Source of the DNA: Drosophila persimilis
Lineage: Eukaryota; Arthropoda; Insecta; Diptera; Drosophilidae
DNA length: 64,000 nt
Direction: 5' to 3'
Assembly (NCBI RefSeq): GCF_003286085.1
Contig: NW_020825359.1
Coordinates: forward strand, 161,501-225,500
The notes beneath the pieces were generated by a model. It did no database searches and was not told the DNA's origin. It saw only the letters and a program-made list of their open reading frames with translations. Shown here in pieces: positions 11,901-22,969 of the stretch (the stretch's first letter is position 1; every line of letters starts with the position of its first letter). Both the position numbers and the translations under genes were made by a program.

Positions 11901-13103
11901 GACATATGTCTGTGTAGCTACAAAACTATCCTTTTCTTTGACCTTACAGCCCCCATGGAGCTAATTAACTCGCTCGTTGATTACCCACTTGGATTATTCC
12001 CAAAACTGCATTTTTTCGCAGATAATTTAACGCGTTCATAAATTTGTAAGACGCTCTCCTCACTGGCTTCGCCTTTTCTAGGGATGATATGTGGATACAT
12101 CGATAAATATACTTTGTAATAATATATTTGCAGGTTTATATATTTTTTGTTTGGCGAAAATATCAATTAGGACTTTTACCTGGCATATATTAACGGAACA
12201 GCTAGTTTTCTGAATAAAAAAAAAACTCTACACTAATTTTTCACTTGTTTCATTATCCGCGACACGAGAAAGATTCCGTTCACATGAGCGACGATGAGCG
12301 AAGAGTCCCCAATATGCACTCAGTGGCGTTGCCAGATGGGGCCGCCCCACTACAATTACAGAACAGAGTGTATTGATGCAAGGTGTCGCACGATGCCTGT
12401 CACTGCACAGTGGTATACATTTGTTGTATTTCAACCGATTATAGAACTTTAAATGAAGCCATCTTTATACTCGAAAATCAAAGAAGCAAAGAAAGAAGCG
12501 TTTCCGACCCCATAAAGTATATGTCTATATTGTTGATCGTCCACAATAGGGCGAAAATCTATGAAGATGCAAAAGAACTAGATAAAATCATATCTTTCAG
12601 CTTGAATCAGCTCGGATGATCACCATATCCAGACTGAAGAGACCAAATACCAGTGGCTACACGGATACGCGGAATGTACATATGCAAACAGCTAGAACAT
12701 TTGTGATTAGGTGAAACAGGGACAGACGGAGGTAAGAAATATACTGGATACGTTACATGAATCATAACACAAACTGAGTGGCGCGTATCTAAGTGGCGAC
12801 TGGTTTTGGATAGGTAAGAGAAGCAATAAATAAGTAAATATGACCAGCTGTGCATATTTTAAGCTTTAAATCCAATTCTTTTTAGAGTTTCTGTAAAAAT
12901 GTTGGCTTTTGAACCACTGTGCATTGCATGGACATGCCTCAGATATTGAGCTAGTAAGTGAGTGGCAAGCAAAAAAAGGCACTCGAATTATGGAAGTACC
13001 ATAACTTTGGAGCAGCACTCGTCGTGCGACCCCTTTTTGGCGAACGACACTGTGCTGGCTGCAGCCTTCGGCGACCTTCGGTGCCCAGAACTGGACAGCG
13101 CCT
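9000..13103. other. 4 kb intergenic region with no supportable gene
   Basis: Two moderately long frames, 10306-10755 (+) and 10738-11184 (-), lie in a locally GC-richer patch. They lack recognisable domains, have biased composition from that patch and no convincing splice or start context. A short stretch near 12430-12620 also stays open. I see no RNA gene. The region could be downstream flank of the transporter gene to its right plus old repeat debris. Confidence 0.4.
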
Positions 13104-13298
13104 TCATCCAGGCTGCATCTGGGCTGCAGCACTTCCAGCAGATACACACTTTTCGGGAAGTGACTGTCGATCGTGCGCACTAAACACCTATCATCCCTCA
13201 TCCAGGCTGCATCCAGGATGCATCCAGGCCCCTGACCTGCAGAACTTCCAGCAGATACACACTTTGCGGGAAGCGAGTGTCGATCGTGCGCACTAAAC
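13104..13298. repeat. Partial tandem duplication, 113 bp offset
   Basis: Bases 13131-13185 and 13244-13298 match over 55 positions with three differences; both contain CTTCCAGCAGATACACACTT and end in TCGATCGTGCGCACTAAAC. A shared lead-in, TCATCCAGGCTGCATC, precedes each copy. The copy number is two and no function is apparent. Confidence 0.75.
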
Positions 13299-13337
13299 TA
13301 GTTTTCTTCTCTTCCCAGCGAGGTGGCAGCACTGCCT

Positions 13338-13367
13338 ATTAACATTAACATTAACATTAACATTAAC
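13338..13367. repeat. (ATTAAC)n hexamer run
   Basis: Five consecutive ATTAAC units form a short hexamer microsatellite between the duplication and the transporter 3' region. Confidence 0.9.
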
Positions 13368-13620
13368 AGTAACGTTACAGACGCTCTAACAGTCAGTCCC
13401 GGCGAACGTTAAACTTAATTCAAATTTAAAACGTAAATATTTTTATACAAAACAAAATGGGCACAATATGAAGTACAGAATAAAAGCGTACATAACTACA
13501 GAAGACTATAAATACAATACAAAAAGTAAAAAGTAAAATAAATACGAGAACGACTAAGACTAAATTCGATTGAGGATTCGCTGAGAATAGCATTGATTAA
13601 GTACCAGGCTGATGAGGTGT

Positions 13621-16600
13621 TCAGGCTTCCGAGAAATCATTCTCGTAGGCATTGTTGCGATAGGACCCATATCCCGGCTCAGAATACATTCCACCCTCTT
13701 GTCGCAGTTTGGACTGATCCTTGGACTGCGACGTGATCTCAGACGTTTGGGGCTTGCCTACAGACTTGCCATCGTCCGGGATCTCGCTTTCCTGCGTTTG
13801 GTCCTTGTACTGATAGTTGCGGGCCAGCCAAAGGAATAACACCATGTCCACCAGCATGAGGCAGGCGAAGAGGGTAAACTCGCCCGACTGCGAGCTGGCG
13901 AGCTTGAACTCCGCGATTAGCACCACGATCATGTTGCCTATAGCCACCGACAGGAGCCAGCAGGCCTGCAGCACGCTCTTCATGCTCTGCGGCGCTTGGG
14001 TGAATGAGAACTCCAGCCCTGTCACCGAAAACATTATCTCCGCCGCCGTCATGGCTATAATCTGCGGTAGCTGCCACAGTATGGATACCGCAGTCGGCGG
14101 CGGCACCACCTCCAGCAAGTTGTAAGCCTGCGAAAGAAAAATGTACACGAATATAGCAAGGTTCATTCTGATCAATCCCAGATGGATGTGGCTATAAAAA
14201 CATAGCCCGATTTTCTGGTTGGGGTGTAAACTTCTTCGCGCAAATTTGTCTATACTCACATAGCCAAGCGCTGCATCGCCGTTCACCAACAGGCTGTAGA
14301 GTCCCCCGTTCTTGGGCTGAAAGCTGGCGGCCCGCTTCCCATTGATATTCAGTTCGCCAAAACCAACTTTATGCAGCTCGGAGATACTGCGGTTTTCCAT
14401 AGAGAGCGGTTGGAGCCAGTCGCCCGATCCTTTGAGCATGATGGGTCCCTCGTGCTTTGGCGTGTTGATGAGGGCCCGGAGCAGTGGTGGACTGTTGATG
14501 TTGGGAACACTTTTCAGACCGTCATCAAATTCTTGTAGCCCATTGTCGTCCAGGAAGTAGCTGGTAGCCTTGCCCGGGCGCAGATGTATCCGGCCTTGAA
14601 TCTTGGCGCATTTGCCCGCCGGATCATGGGCCGTGAAGGTGTATTGTGTCGGCTCCTTTACGACCAGCGAAAGATCGGACCACATATGCAAAGGGTCGAT
14701 GCTTCGGGAGGATGGGTCTTGTGCTGATGTCCTGGGGCTCAGGTTGCTGATGAACTCGTAGCGACAAGGCATCCCATTGTACAGTCGCAAATGGGCATTT
14801 TGGGGACTGTTGGGCAATGCGCCACTGGCGGCCTGTTCCATCTTCATTTCAAGGGCAGCGGACATGAAGAAGCCCAGGGCGGCCAGCAGCAGGCCGACAG
14901 TGAGCTTCTGGAGTGGCCGCCGCAGGCCGACCTTGGCCAGCAGGGGATAGATAATGTAGTCAAAGAGTGGGATGAAGGCCAGGATGAGCAGGGGATTGAC
15001 CACTTGCATCTGATCGGGCTTGATCTGGAAGCCCAGTACAAGGCCATCCATGCGCGTGGCCTGGAAAGTCCAGCGGGATCCCTGCTGGTCGAACAGGGCC
15101 CAGAATATGGGGAATGGGAGGTAAAGGATGAGGATCCTGGCCAGGCTCTTGGTCTCGTGCACCATCTTGGCTCCCACCGAGTGTCGGGCGTAGTCGAGGA
15201 AGCTGGGCATCGGATCGGTCTTGCGGAACTTGCGCCAACCCTTGAATGCATCCATTATGCACTGCGAGACGCCGAAGATCATATTTCCCGTGGGCTCATT
15301 AATTTGGTAGCGCTTCTTCCCAGCCACAAAGATCACCACCGAGACGATCATAAGAATAGCAGGAATCCCGAAGGCCAGCGAGAAGCAGTCGTCCTCTCCG
15401 AAGCAGTGGACATCCGCTCGCAGGATTGGCGTCACCGTCGTCGAGATCATGGAGCCTGCGTTGATCGCAAAGTAGAAAAGCGAAAAGAACTTGGCCAGCT
15501 GCATGGTCTGCTGAGGCAACACGAACTGATCGCCGCCAAAGGCCGACACGCAGGGCTTTATACCGCCCGTACCCATGGCGATCAGTATGAGGCCCAGGAT
15601 GGTCACAGCTCTGGCGGGTGTCGAAAAAAGGATTCGATTATCTGATCTGCCATCGCTCGAAACACCAGTACTCACTTGGTTGGCATGGCGCTTAGCGGAA
15701 TGGCGCCAAAGGACACTATCAAGGCGCCAACACTGTACACCATCGAAAGATACAGTATCGTCTTGTACTTGCCCAACCAGCCGTCGGCGAGGAGGGCTCC
15801 GATCAGTGGGAAGATGTACACCAGCATGGTGAAGACGTGGAAGAGCACCGTCGAGGTTTCCTCGTTGTAGCCCAGCTTGTTGGTGAGGTACAGCACCAGA
15901 ATGGCTGCAGGCAGATAGACAATGATTTCGGTCAGAAGGATGTGTAGGACGTATCCTACTCGTACTAATAGATGGTACTCACTGCGCATGCCATAGTAGT
16001 TGAAGCGTTCGCAGAACTCATTGCTAATGATGAAGCCCACCGACTTGGGATACGCTACCAGTTCCTAAGGGAATTACAAAATCCGTTAACAACAGCAGCA
16101 ACAGCAATAATCTCAATCTAATTACGAGTCACATTTTCTTTATCAGATCAGCCCTATCTCTGCAGAACCTTTTCTTATCGATAAGAAAGTTTCGCCTCAC
16201 TCGGTGACTGGGCTATTTCTGATCAAAATACTCACACACACACACACACAAGTATACCATCGGATAGTATACCCTGGTCAAGTAGAAACAGTTATTGAAC
16301 AGATTTTCTAGTTCTTGCTGAATGCTATTTGATATGAGTGTTTCGGCCTCTACCTCTATTGTTTCTTGTTGTCACAGCCCTTGAAACTTTCTAACCATTT
16401 ATTGGAAATTTACAGCTTACAGCTTGGAGTTTTTACAAAGGCCAGGTCATGCGAGCATTGGTTGATCTTTAGGTGGGGTTCGCAGTGAAAGCCTCACAAT
16501 TAATTCACTTAATAATGCACAAAATCACTTTGAAACTTAAAAACTAATTGAAAGTTGAGGAGTATTGATGGATCTGCTGTTACCACACACCCATAATATC

Positions 16601-16941
16601 CATTAGCCCTGCGTTGGGGCCCATTTCTGCTAGGGTATTGCAGTGTCGGCCAGGTGTGGATCCCTTGACAGGCGTGTCTCTTTTGATGGCTTTTCTATGT
16701 TTATTCTCATGGTAATACGGCGTTAAGTTGTCTCTCGTTTTCGCTAGCCATTTCGGTTTCGTTTGGCTTTCGATTCTGTTTTGGTTTTCGTTTGCCGCGT
16801 CTCTTGGCCAAGGTGAGCAACGGTGTGAAAACGGGTTATTTGTTTGGCCCATGGGGCTGTTGTTGGCTGTTGGTCCATTGATGGACGGATTAAGAATTCT
16901 GCTCACACCACGGCCTAGGCAAAACAGACAGTCCTCACTTG

Positions 16942-16978
<37 letters not shown>

Positions 16979-19278
16979 TTTCTCTAGGGGGGGGAGGGGT
17001 ATCCCTCTGTAGCTAACTCACCTTTGCTGATTTGCATTTCTCTATGCCAACTGCATGGGTGATGAATGCCATAACAATCTTTATATAACGATCGCCAGTC
17101 AGAGTCGGAGATGCGTCTGAGGATTCCGTCTAGCGACTGACTGTTGGATGAGCCAATGTTGGTCGTGTGCCGGGGATAGCGTTTGGAATCGAACTAAGAA
17201 TGAGCTGATGCTGGCCTCGAGCTTTAAAGTTCGATTTGCCGGGCGCCTCCTCTCTGCCCGCTCCACTCTCTGCTCAGAGGCAGCAACAGTTGTTAGGCTG
17301 AGTTGTTGAGTTGAGCAAATAAATTAACAAACAATAAAAAAAAGAAGCTGCTGGGCGGAGCTGGGCTGAGGCTGGGGCTGAGGCTGGGCAGATGATGGTG
17401 ACATCAAAGCTCCAGCGGATTACAATGTAATGAGCAGAAGCTTATCGACACTTCAAGCGATTGTCTGGGGTTTGCTTAAACCAGCAACACTCCAGGGGCG
17501 ATGGCCCTAGGGGCTGGTGGCAAATGCATTGGCCCACGCGACGCAACTAAGTGGGTCAGCATCGTTGATACCCTCTACTGTACAGGTATGATCGTTCTTA
17601 GAATGGCGAGTCATTGTACATATAAGACTGACATATGAATGGGTTGGTTGGAAGAATCACAACCTAGCACCCAGGGACTGCAACTAAGAGGATTTGAAAA
17701 CTCGTAGTTAGGTTTGGGGTATTTCGGCGTCGAAGCCGCTGAAGAAAACCCATCTCCTCGATTCTTGTTTTGATTTTCGGACTAGGCGATTGATTCAATC
17801 AATTTGCGGGCAATAAAAGGATCCCGATTCGGTTGACACACATTTTGAAGAACGTCCGCGGCCATTCAAGGTCGACTGCGGTCGCTGTTGCTCGGTTGCT
17901 CGACAACCTTGGAAGCAAAATCAGAAACAGAAGCAGAAGCAGTGGGAAAGTCAAAGTCAATGGAACCACTTTGTAAGCAATCTGCTGCTTATTCTATATA
18001 TAAAGTACTGGTAAATTGCATTACCATTACATACTTACACATGTACATACATATTTACGCGTGTTCAACTACATAAAAACGTGTATATAGCGTACTTTCT
18101 CAATTGACTATTGAAAGTGATAATCAGTGCATACATATGTACATACTTATGTAGATGGCACTACCCTCCCCCATTTCTCTTGCTCTGTGTATTTTCTCTC
18201 TCTCTCTCTCTCTCTCTCTGCCTGCCCTTGGAGTGATTTCTTTTTATACCCTTCTAGAAGGTATTATTTAGTAAATTTGAGCGACCACAAAAGACTTTGT
18301 GTAAGAATATTTTGTATGTATTATCTAACCAAACTTAAGGAATTCCAGCGTTATATACATATGTACAAGTACATATGTATGTATTCAAATATCTATGTTA
18401 TGCATTCGGAGAATCAAAATATCTTATCGGTAAAAATAGTTTTGAATTGTTAACAACACCTGTCCTTCCTTGTCCTGTTTTCTATTTTCCCTCTTCCATG
18501 ACTCGAATATCTTACGTTCCTTCTTCTGCTCTCTTCCACCGAGCTGGTTCGACTTTTCTGCATTCCCGTCATTCGCTCTGCCACTTTCTTGACTCAATTT
18601 TCCTGCATTCCCTGATAACCGTAACGGTACTCCACTCCACTCACCCCACTTTCATCCAGTTTCTTTTGCTCAGTCTGAGCTTTTGCCTTCTCCTTGGCTG
18701 TTTTATCGTTGCCGCCTTCCTCTGCTCTTACTTCACAAGTATTGTTGTTCTCCATTACAAAAAAGGGCCTGTGCACATTACGGTACTCACAGAAACGAAC
18801 ACAGAAGCAGTAGCACAGTCTTTTGGAATTTTATCAAAAGTCCAAAAATTCACGCACGTTCAATGATTATTTTGGACAACAATTAACAACCGGCGACACA
18901 GGTGCAATTAAGACGAGTTGGGTTGGTCGATAGTGACAAGACGATCACACAGCGAGCGGGAGAGCAGAGGCGGGGGTCGGGCCACGTTGATGCCTGCCGT
19001 AAATGAGCAGCACACAATTGCCAAACGATAAATGATGCTCTGCCCCCGTGCAAGCTGCGCTTTTAAAGCGCAGAAAGACAACGGTGGAGAGGAAACAGCG
19101 GACAGTGGACAGCAGCAGCGCAGTCAGCAGCCAAAAAAAAGACGAACAAGAACAAAAATCAAACTAAATTTTTAGATAAACAGCTTGCACGGGGAGAGAG
19201 AGAGCAGCAGAGCTGACTCAATTAACGGAGATCGGCAACGAAGCTTTGACACTGGCTTTGCTCTCGTAGCAGATCGCG

Positions 19279-19310
<32 letters not shown>

Positions 19311-20288
19311 TGCTCTTAGAGCTTAGTGCAGCTGCGACGCAGCGCTGCAGCTGGCGTCAAGCTTCATTTGCACATCAGTCGCTAGCGACCCATTACACCC
19401 CCAGAGAGCTTTTGCAGTCAAGTTCAATGCTGATCAACAAAGATGTACCCTTGATTCTTATTCTGTCTCTTTCTGCATCTGAATCTGCCGGAGCCCTGCG
19501 TGGGTGCAGCTATGACTCTCTTGCCTCAGGCAATATAGCGCTAAGTGTATTCCCCGAAGTAATCTATCTTGCCTGGAACCCCCCCTATAACATATACTAT
19601 CTAAGGATCCCAGGGGTGTTAGAGGGCTGCTATCTTAGTTTGGTTTTCTTTACGGCTTTGAGTAACTTTGAGTGGGACTTTCCCAGGCAGCTATAAATCT
19701 ACCCCGGTCGTAAAGATTTACGATGCGCATTAGTTATTGTTTCAAGATTGCTGTTTTTCGCGTGAATCGAATCTCATCGTTCCGAGCTGGGTAGGGAATC
19801 GGATAGTTCGGCTTCGACTCAACTGAGCCCAGAAAACTTCATCAGTAACGCTATATATGTAGAAAGAGTCGATTCGAATCGATTCTAGTGCAGTTAAGGG
19901 GATAACGCGAGCTCCCCAGAACCACACACTCACCTCAATCGGGAGAGGTTTCTTGAGGTTGTCCATTGTACCTGTTGCATGGGGCATATGGGGCAAATGA
20001 CGGCTCGGCCTGAGCACTGCAAGAATGGAAAAGATTCTAGAATTGGGGAGGGTTTTAGTTGGAAGACTCACCCTTGCTGTCAGAGTCGTTTAGCATCAAC
20101 TCCAGATTGGAAGTCTGAAAGGTGTACGCCGAGGACCGAGACCGAGACCGAGATCGAGACGGGGACCGGGTCAAGGACCGGGACGAAGAGGTAGACGTCT
20201 GTCGTTTGTAAGTCCCCTTCTTCATAGTGACAATTTGATTTCCGATATTTCTGACAGCAGACACACGGCCTCTCACAATCAGAGACAT
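13621..20288 (-). CDS. POT/SLC15 proton-coupled oligopeptide transporter (CG2930-like)
   Basis: This gene encodes a plasma-membrane carrier that takes up di- and tripeptides with protons. Coding exons read on the minus strand are 20288-20072, 20016-19934, 16064-15983, 15904-15676, 15610-14260 and 14127-13621; all borders are GT-AG and the sum, 2,469 bases, stays in frame (822 residues). The proton-coupling motif EFCERFNYYGMR sits at the exon 3 border, followed by the PTR2 signatures GALLADGWLGKYKTILYLSM and GGIKPCVSAFGGDQF and the FYFAINAGS stretch. A large extracellular segment follows and then the last helices, including MFSVTGLEF. The N-terminus is rich in SR dipeptides; starts at 20288, 20225 or 20096 are all in frame. 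The intron 14128-14259 is 132 bases with no stop in frame, so its retention would insert 44 residues. The gene is head to head with a related transporter at 22.97-31.16 kb. I think it corresponds to D. melanogaster CG2930, from memory. Confidence 0.85.
16065..19933 (-). other. Large intron of the minus-strand transporter with CT microsatellites
   Basis: Apart from the candidate exon at 16719-16751, no coding exon is visible. The intron holds pure CT runs at about 16940-16985, 18190-18220 and 19283-19313, and an ACATATGTA-rich stretch near 18,030-18,400. TCAGTCGCTAG occurs on the plus strand at 19,375 and, reversed, at 17,130, in contexts that could be initiators. Confidence 0.5.
16719..16751 (-). 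CDS. Possible alternative first coding exon of the minus-strand transporter
   Basis: An ATG at 16751 begins the eleven codons MASENERQLNA, which end exactly before a GT (GTATTA) in phase 0. That phase fits the exon at 16064-15983 (ELVAYPKSV). The joined product would be 733 residues, closer to the usual length of this family than the 822-residue form. The start context is ACCGAAATGG. About 390 bases upstream, near 17,139, there is a TCAGTCG initiator-like site on the same strand. There is no transcript evidence, so this is an inference. Confidence 0.4.
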
Positions 20289-21891
20289 AAGAGTAGTTCA
20301 AATTCAATTCATTGAGCAAACAGTTGATATCAGCTTCGATATCGATCTATGTATGACGGGGTCGAGCAGTGCCTGCAACTCCTCCACTTGAGACATCGAT
20401 CGCCCTTAGCGGTCGAGTAAAGCCATCGACTGCCCCAGTGCGAGTATCTGAACCAGGGACAACTCTTCAGTGTCTTCATCGACGAGTATATCTTTATCTG
20501 TGTGTGTATCTGTATCTGGGGAGGCACTCCAACCTCGACAGTTTGCTTTCGCTTGATGTTTATAGCCCCGTTACCTCTCCATGCCTGGGGGCTAATCACA
20601 CTCCGATCCGATCTAATCGTCACCTGACCGATCGACCGATAAGACACCCGCTAAGGCTATTTGTTAGTGGTAGTACATTGTCAAGCCCTAAGTTGTTGGC
20701 ACACAGCCGTTCAAGGGCACACCGGATTGCTCCACGTCTGAGGCAGTCGAAGATCGATCTGTCGATGCTTGTTGCATGCTGCAGATGCAGTTCCCCATTG
20801 AGCCTTACGTTCCGCTACCCATTAAAGTGATGGCTATCTCTGTGTGGTGTGTCAGCACGCAACCCGATCGACTGATACACATAACGTAGCCGTATCGTAT
20901 GCGCATACTCTTAATGGCTTTAATTAAGTGTTACTCAATCGGGTGCATTGCATACCATAGACACCATGCAATCTCAAGCCGATCGGGCCTGGACAGGCCG
21001 AATGACAATCGACAATAAAATCGAAAGCAAGAAGCACAACAACAAAGAGTTCACTTATCGCCCAGCCACCCCTCTCCGGCCCCGGCCCCGGCCCCGGCAC
21101 CGGCCCCTCGATTCGCAAAGCAATAATAATAACAACAACACTCGCACAATGAATGGCTTTTGGGCCATCAAGTATAGCCAATAGATGTTTATACTTGTTT
21201 CTGGGCATGGCTATAATGATAGCGAACAATAAATACTATTTGCAGTTATCGGCTCGGCGATTAAGTTCAGTTCATAAAACAAAACCGACACGAGCCCGGC
21301 CCGATTAGATGCCAATCGATGGGCGTAAGCGTCTCTGCTCTGAACTGAATCGAGCTGAATTGTTCTCCCAGCCATCCATCTCATCCATCATCATCCTAAT
21401 GCCCTTAATCCTGGAACAGCACTTGTAATCGTAGTTGAGGTATTAGATTGTAGACTCGCCATCGGCCGTTGGGGTAACTTGGGGATCCTTCAGGCTGGTT
21501 CTGGATGTCGTCTGTTCTTGTTGTGCCCTCGGCTGTGGATAAGCCCTAATATAGTACGCAGATTAATTATAATACTGGCACAATCCTATCTAAGCCTATT
21601 TATAGATCGATATGATAACGGATATTAGCTCATGTTTTAGCAAAATATTCACACAAGTAACTATGACTCCATGATAGTATGCTTAAATACAATGAATGTG
21701 TTCTTTAGAGCTGGTTTTTAGTATTCTTGATCGATTAAGTACATAATAATGCTTGCAAGGGTAATCGAACCTTCCATCCCCAAAATAACGCTGAGCCATT
21801 AGATGAGGAGTACTGTGGTAGCTCCCCATCCCTGAGAGCTCTCCATCCACACTCTCTCCCCATTTGGCAGATATGTGCAGATACGTGATAT
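20289..21891. other. Upstream region of the minus-strand transporter
   Basis: No coding exon is convincing. The segment should hold the promoter or 5'UTR exons of the long isoform. A CCGGCCCCGGCCCCGGCACC stretch near 21,080 is a short GC-rich repeat. A frame at 21,430-21,545 on the minus strand preceded by a TCCACAG acceptor is discussed with the small peptide candidate. Confidence 0.35.
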
Positions 21892-22233
21892 TTAGTAAAT
21901 GACTTGACTGGCTCTCCCGCCCACCTTCGAGTAGTTGGAAACAGACGAGGCGTGGCACTGAGATAAGTTACTGGCAGGGCAATCGAGATGTACTATGTAC
22001 GTATTTATGCACCTACGATACGATGATCTTGCGTCGTCATTGTCATTGTCATTGCTGTTGGAGCCGCGATGAACAGCGCTGAGAGACGGGTCATAAATAA
22101 CAGGCGGGCACGGCGAATACCACCTCTCATTCATTACGGGGACACAAAAGAGCGAGGGCCGTAAATACTCGTACTTGCCACAGACTGTCGATAACACAAC
22201 GATTAGGCTTATCGCAGCTAACGCTTTTGTCAT
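21892..22233 (-). CDS. Possible small secreted protein
   Basis: An ATG at 22233 opens a 113-codon frame whose first ~19 residues (MTKALAAISLIVVLSTVCG) form a textbook signal peptide: a basic residue, a hydrophobic core and small residues before the cut. The rest is polar, with five cysteines, an SNSNDNDNDD acidic stretch and no domain I recognise. A GTACGA donor directly after the signal peptide (exon end 22175) could instead splice to the TCCACAG acceptor near 21,545. That join keeps a frame and would give a peptide of about 33 residues ending PEPA. The start context is poor for Drosophila. It lies between two head-to-head transporter genes and points away from the plus-strand one. It is unproven. 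Confidence 0.3.
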   Translation of the reverse strand: MTKALAAISLIVVLSTVCGKYEYLRPSLFCVPVMNERWYSPCPPVIYDPSLSAVHRGSNSNDNDNDDARSSYRRCINTYIVHLDCPASNLSQCHASSVSNYSKVGGRASQVIY

Positions 22234-22387
22234 CCTTCCAGTGCTCCAGCGACGTCGACAGAGGTAGCGGCAGCGCCAGCAGCAGAAGCACCAGCACGCG
22301 CGCAGTCGCAGCGGGCAGCGGACAGAGCCAAGCAAAGCAGCGCAACAGTTAACGGCTTCTTAGCAAAGCTTGCAAGCAGTCGGCATC

Positions 22388-22420
22388 AGTCAGAGTCTGT
22401 TGATCGTCGCTTACGGACTT
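22388..22420 (+). promoter_or_regulatory. Candidate Inr + DPE core promoter of the plus-strand transporter
   Basis: The sequence CATCAGTC matches the Drosophila initiator with A+1 at 22,388. GGACTT lies at exactly +28 to +33, where a DPE (RGWYVT) is expected, with one mismatch. A 5'UTR exon could run to the GTGAGT donor near 22,513 and splice to an acceptor just before 22,911. Confidence 0.4.
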
Positions 22421-22969
22421 GGACCGTGCCACCACCACATCGCACTGCACTGCAGCTTTTGTTTGTGCCCGTTTTTTTTGCAGTTGTTGTATATTTAGCT
22501 CAATGTTTTAATGTGAGTTACAGTGCGGAGCGGGCAATGCAATACGATAAATGTACAATACGTAAATCTAAAGAGACAAAAAAACTCAGCCCAGAGAAAA
22601 CACAGACACTTTCTTGTTGTAAAAACAAAATTTATGCACATTTTGCTACCTTTTTTTTTATTGTTGTTCATTCTGACCGCTTTGTGTGCTAATTGAACTC
22701 TGAAATATTTCGGGCAAAGGATGTCATATATGTATGTACTTTTATGAAGCACGTCTTGCGAGTCGCTTTTTCTCGTGTTCTTGATTGAATCAAAAAATAA
22801 AGAAAGCGCGAGTTTATATCTTAATGTACATGCAACACAATAAAATAAAAGAGTACGAATATATGTACATAAATAACAAAAAAATAAAAATATTTATATT
22901 CGATTTCAAGTGACGCGTAACGGATGCAAAGCGAACTCCAGCGGAATCCCCAGCACTAGCAGCACCAAC

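Noticed and set aside
12383..12619. 78-codon frame
   Set aside because: No domain; likely old repeat or chance.
14791..15645. 284-codon frame antisense to the transporter
   Set aside because: It is a shadow of the minus-strand transporter exon and has the composition of reversed membrane codons.
16580..16906. 108-codon minus-strand frame
   Set aside because: Not membrane-like and not continuous with the transporter frame; only the short MASENERQLNA frame inside this region, in another phase, has a useful splice site.
22175..22345. Leucine-rich signal-like frame on the minus strand
   Set aside because: It starts at TTG, is preceded at once by a stop and has no ATG; the overlapping frame with a true ATG at 22,233 is a better candidate.
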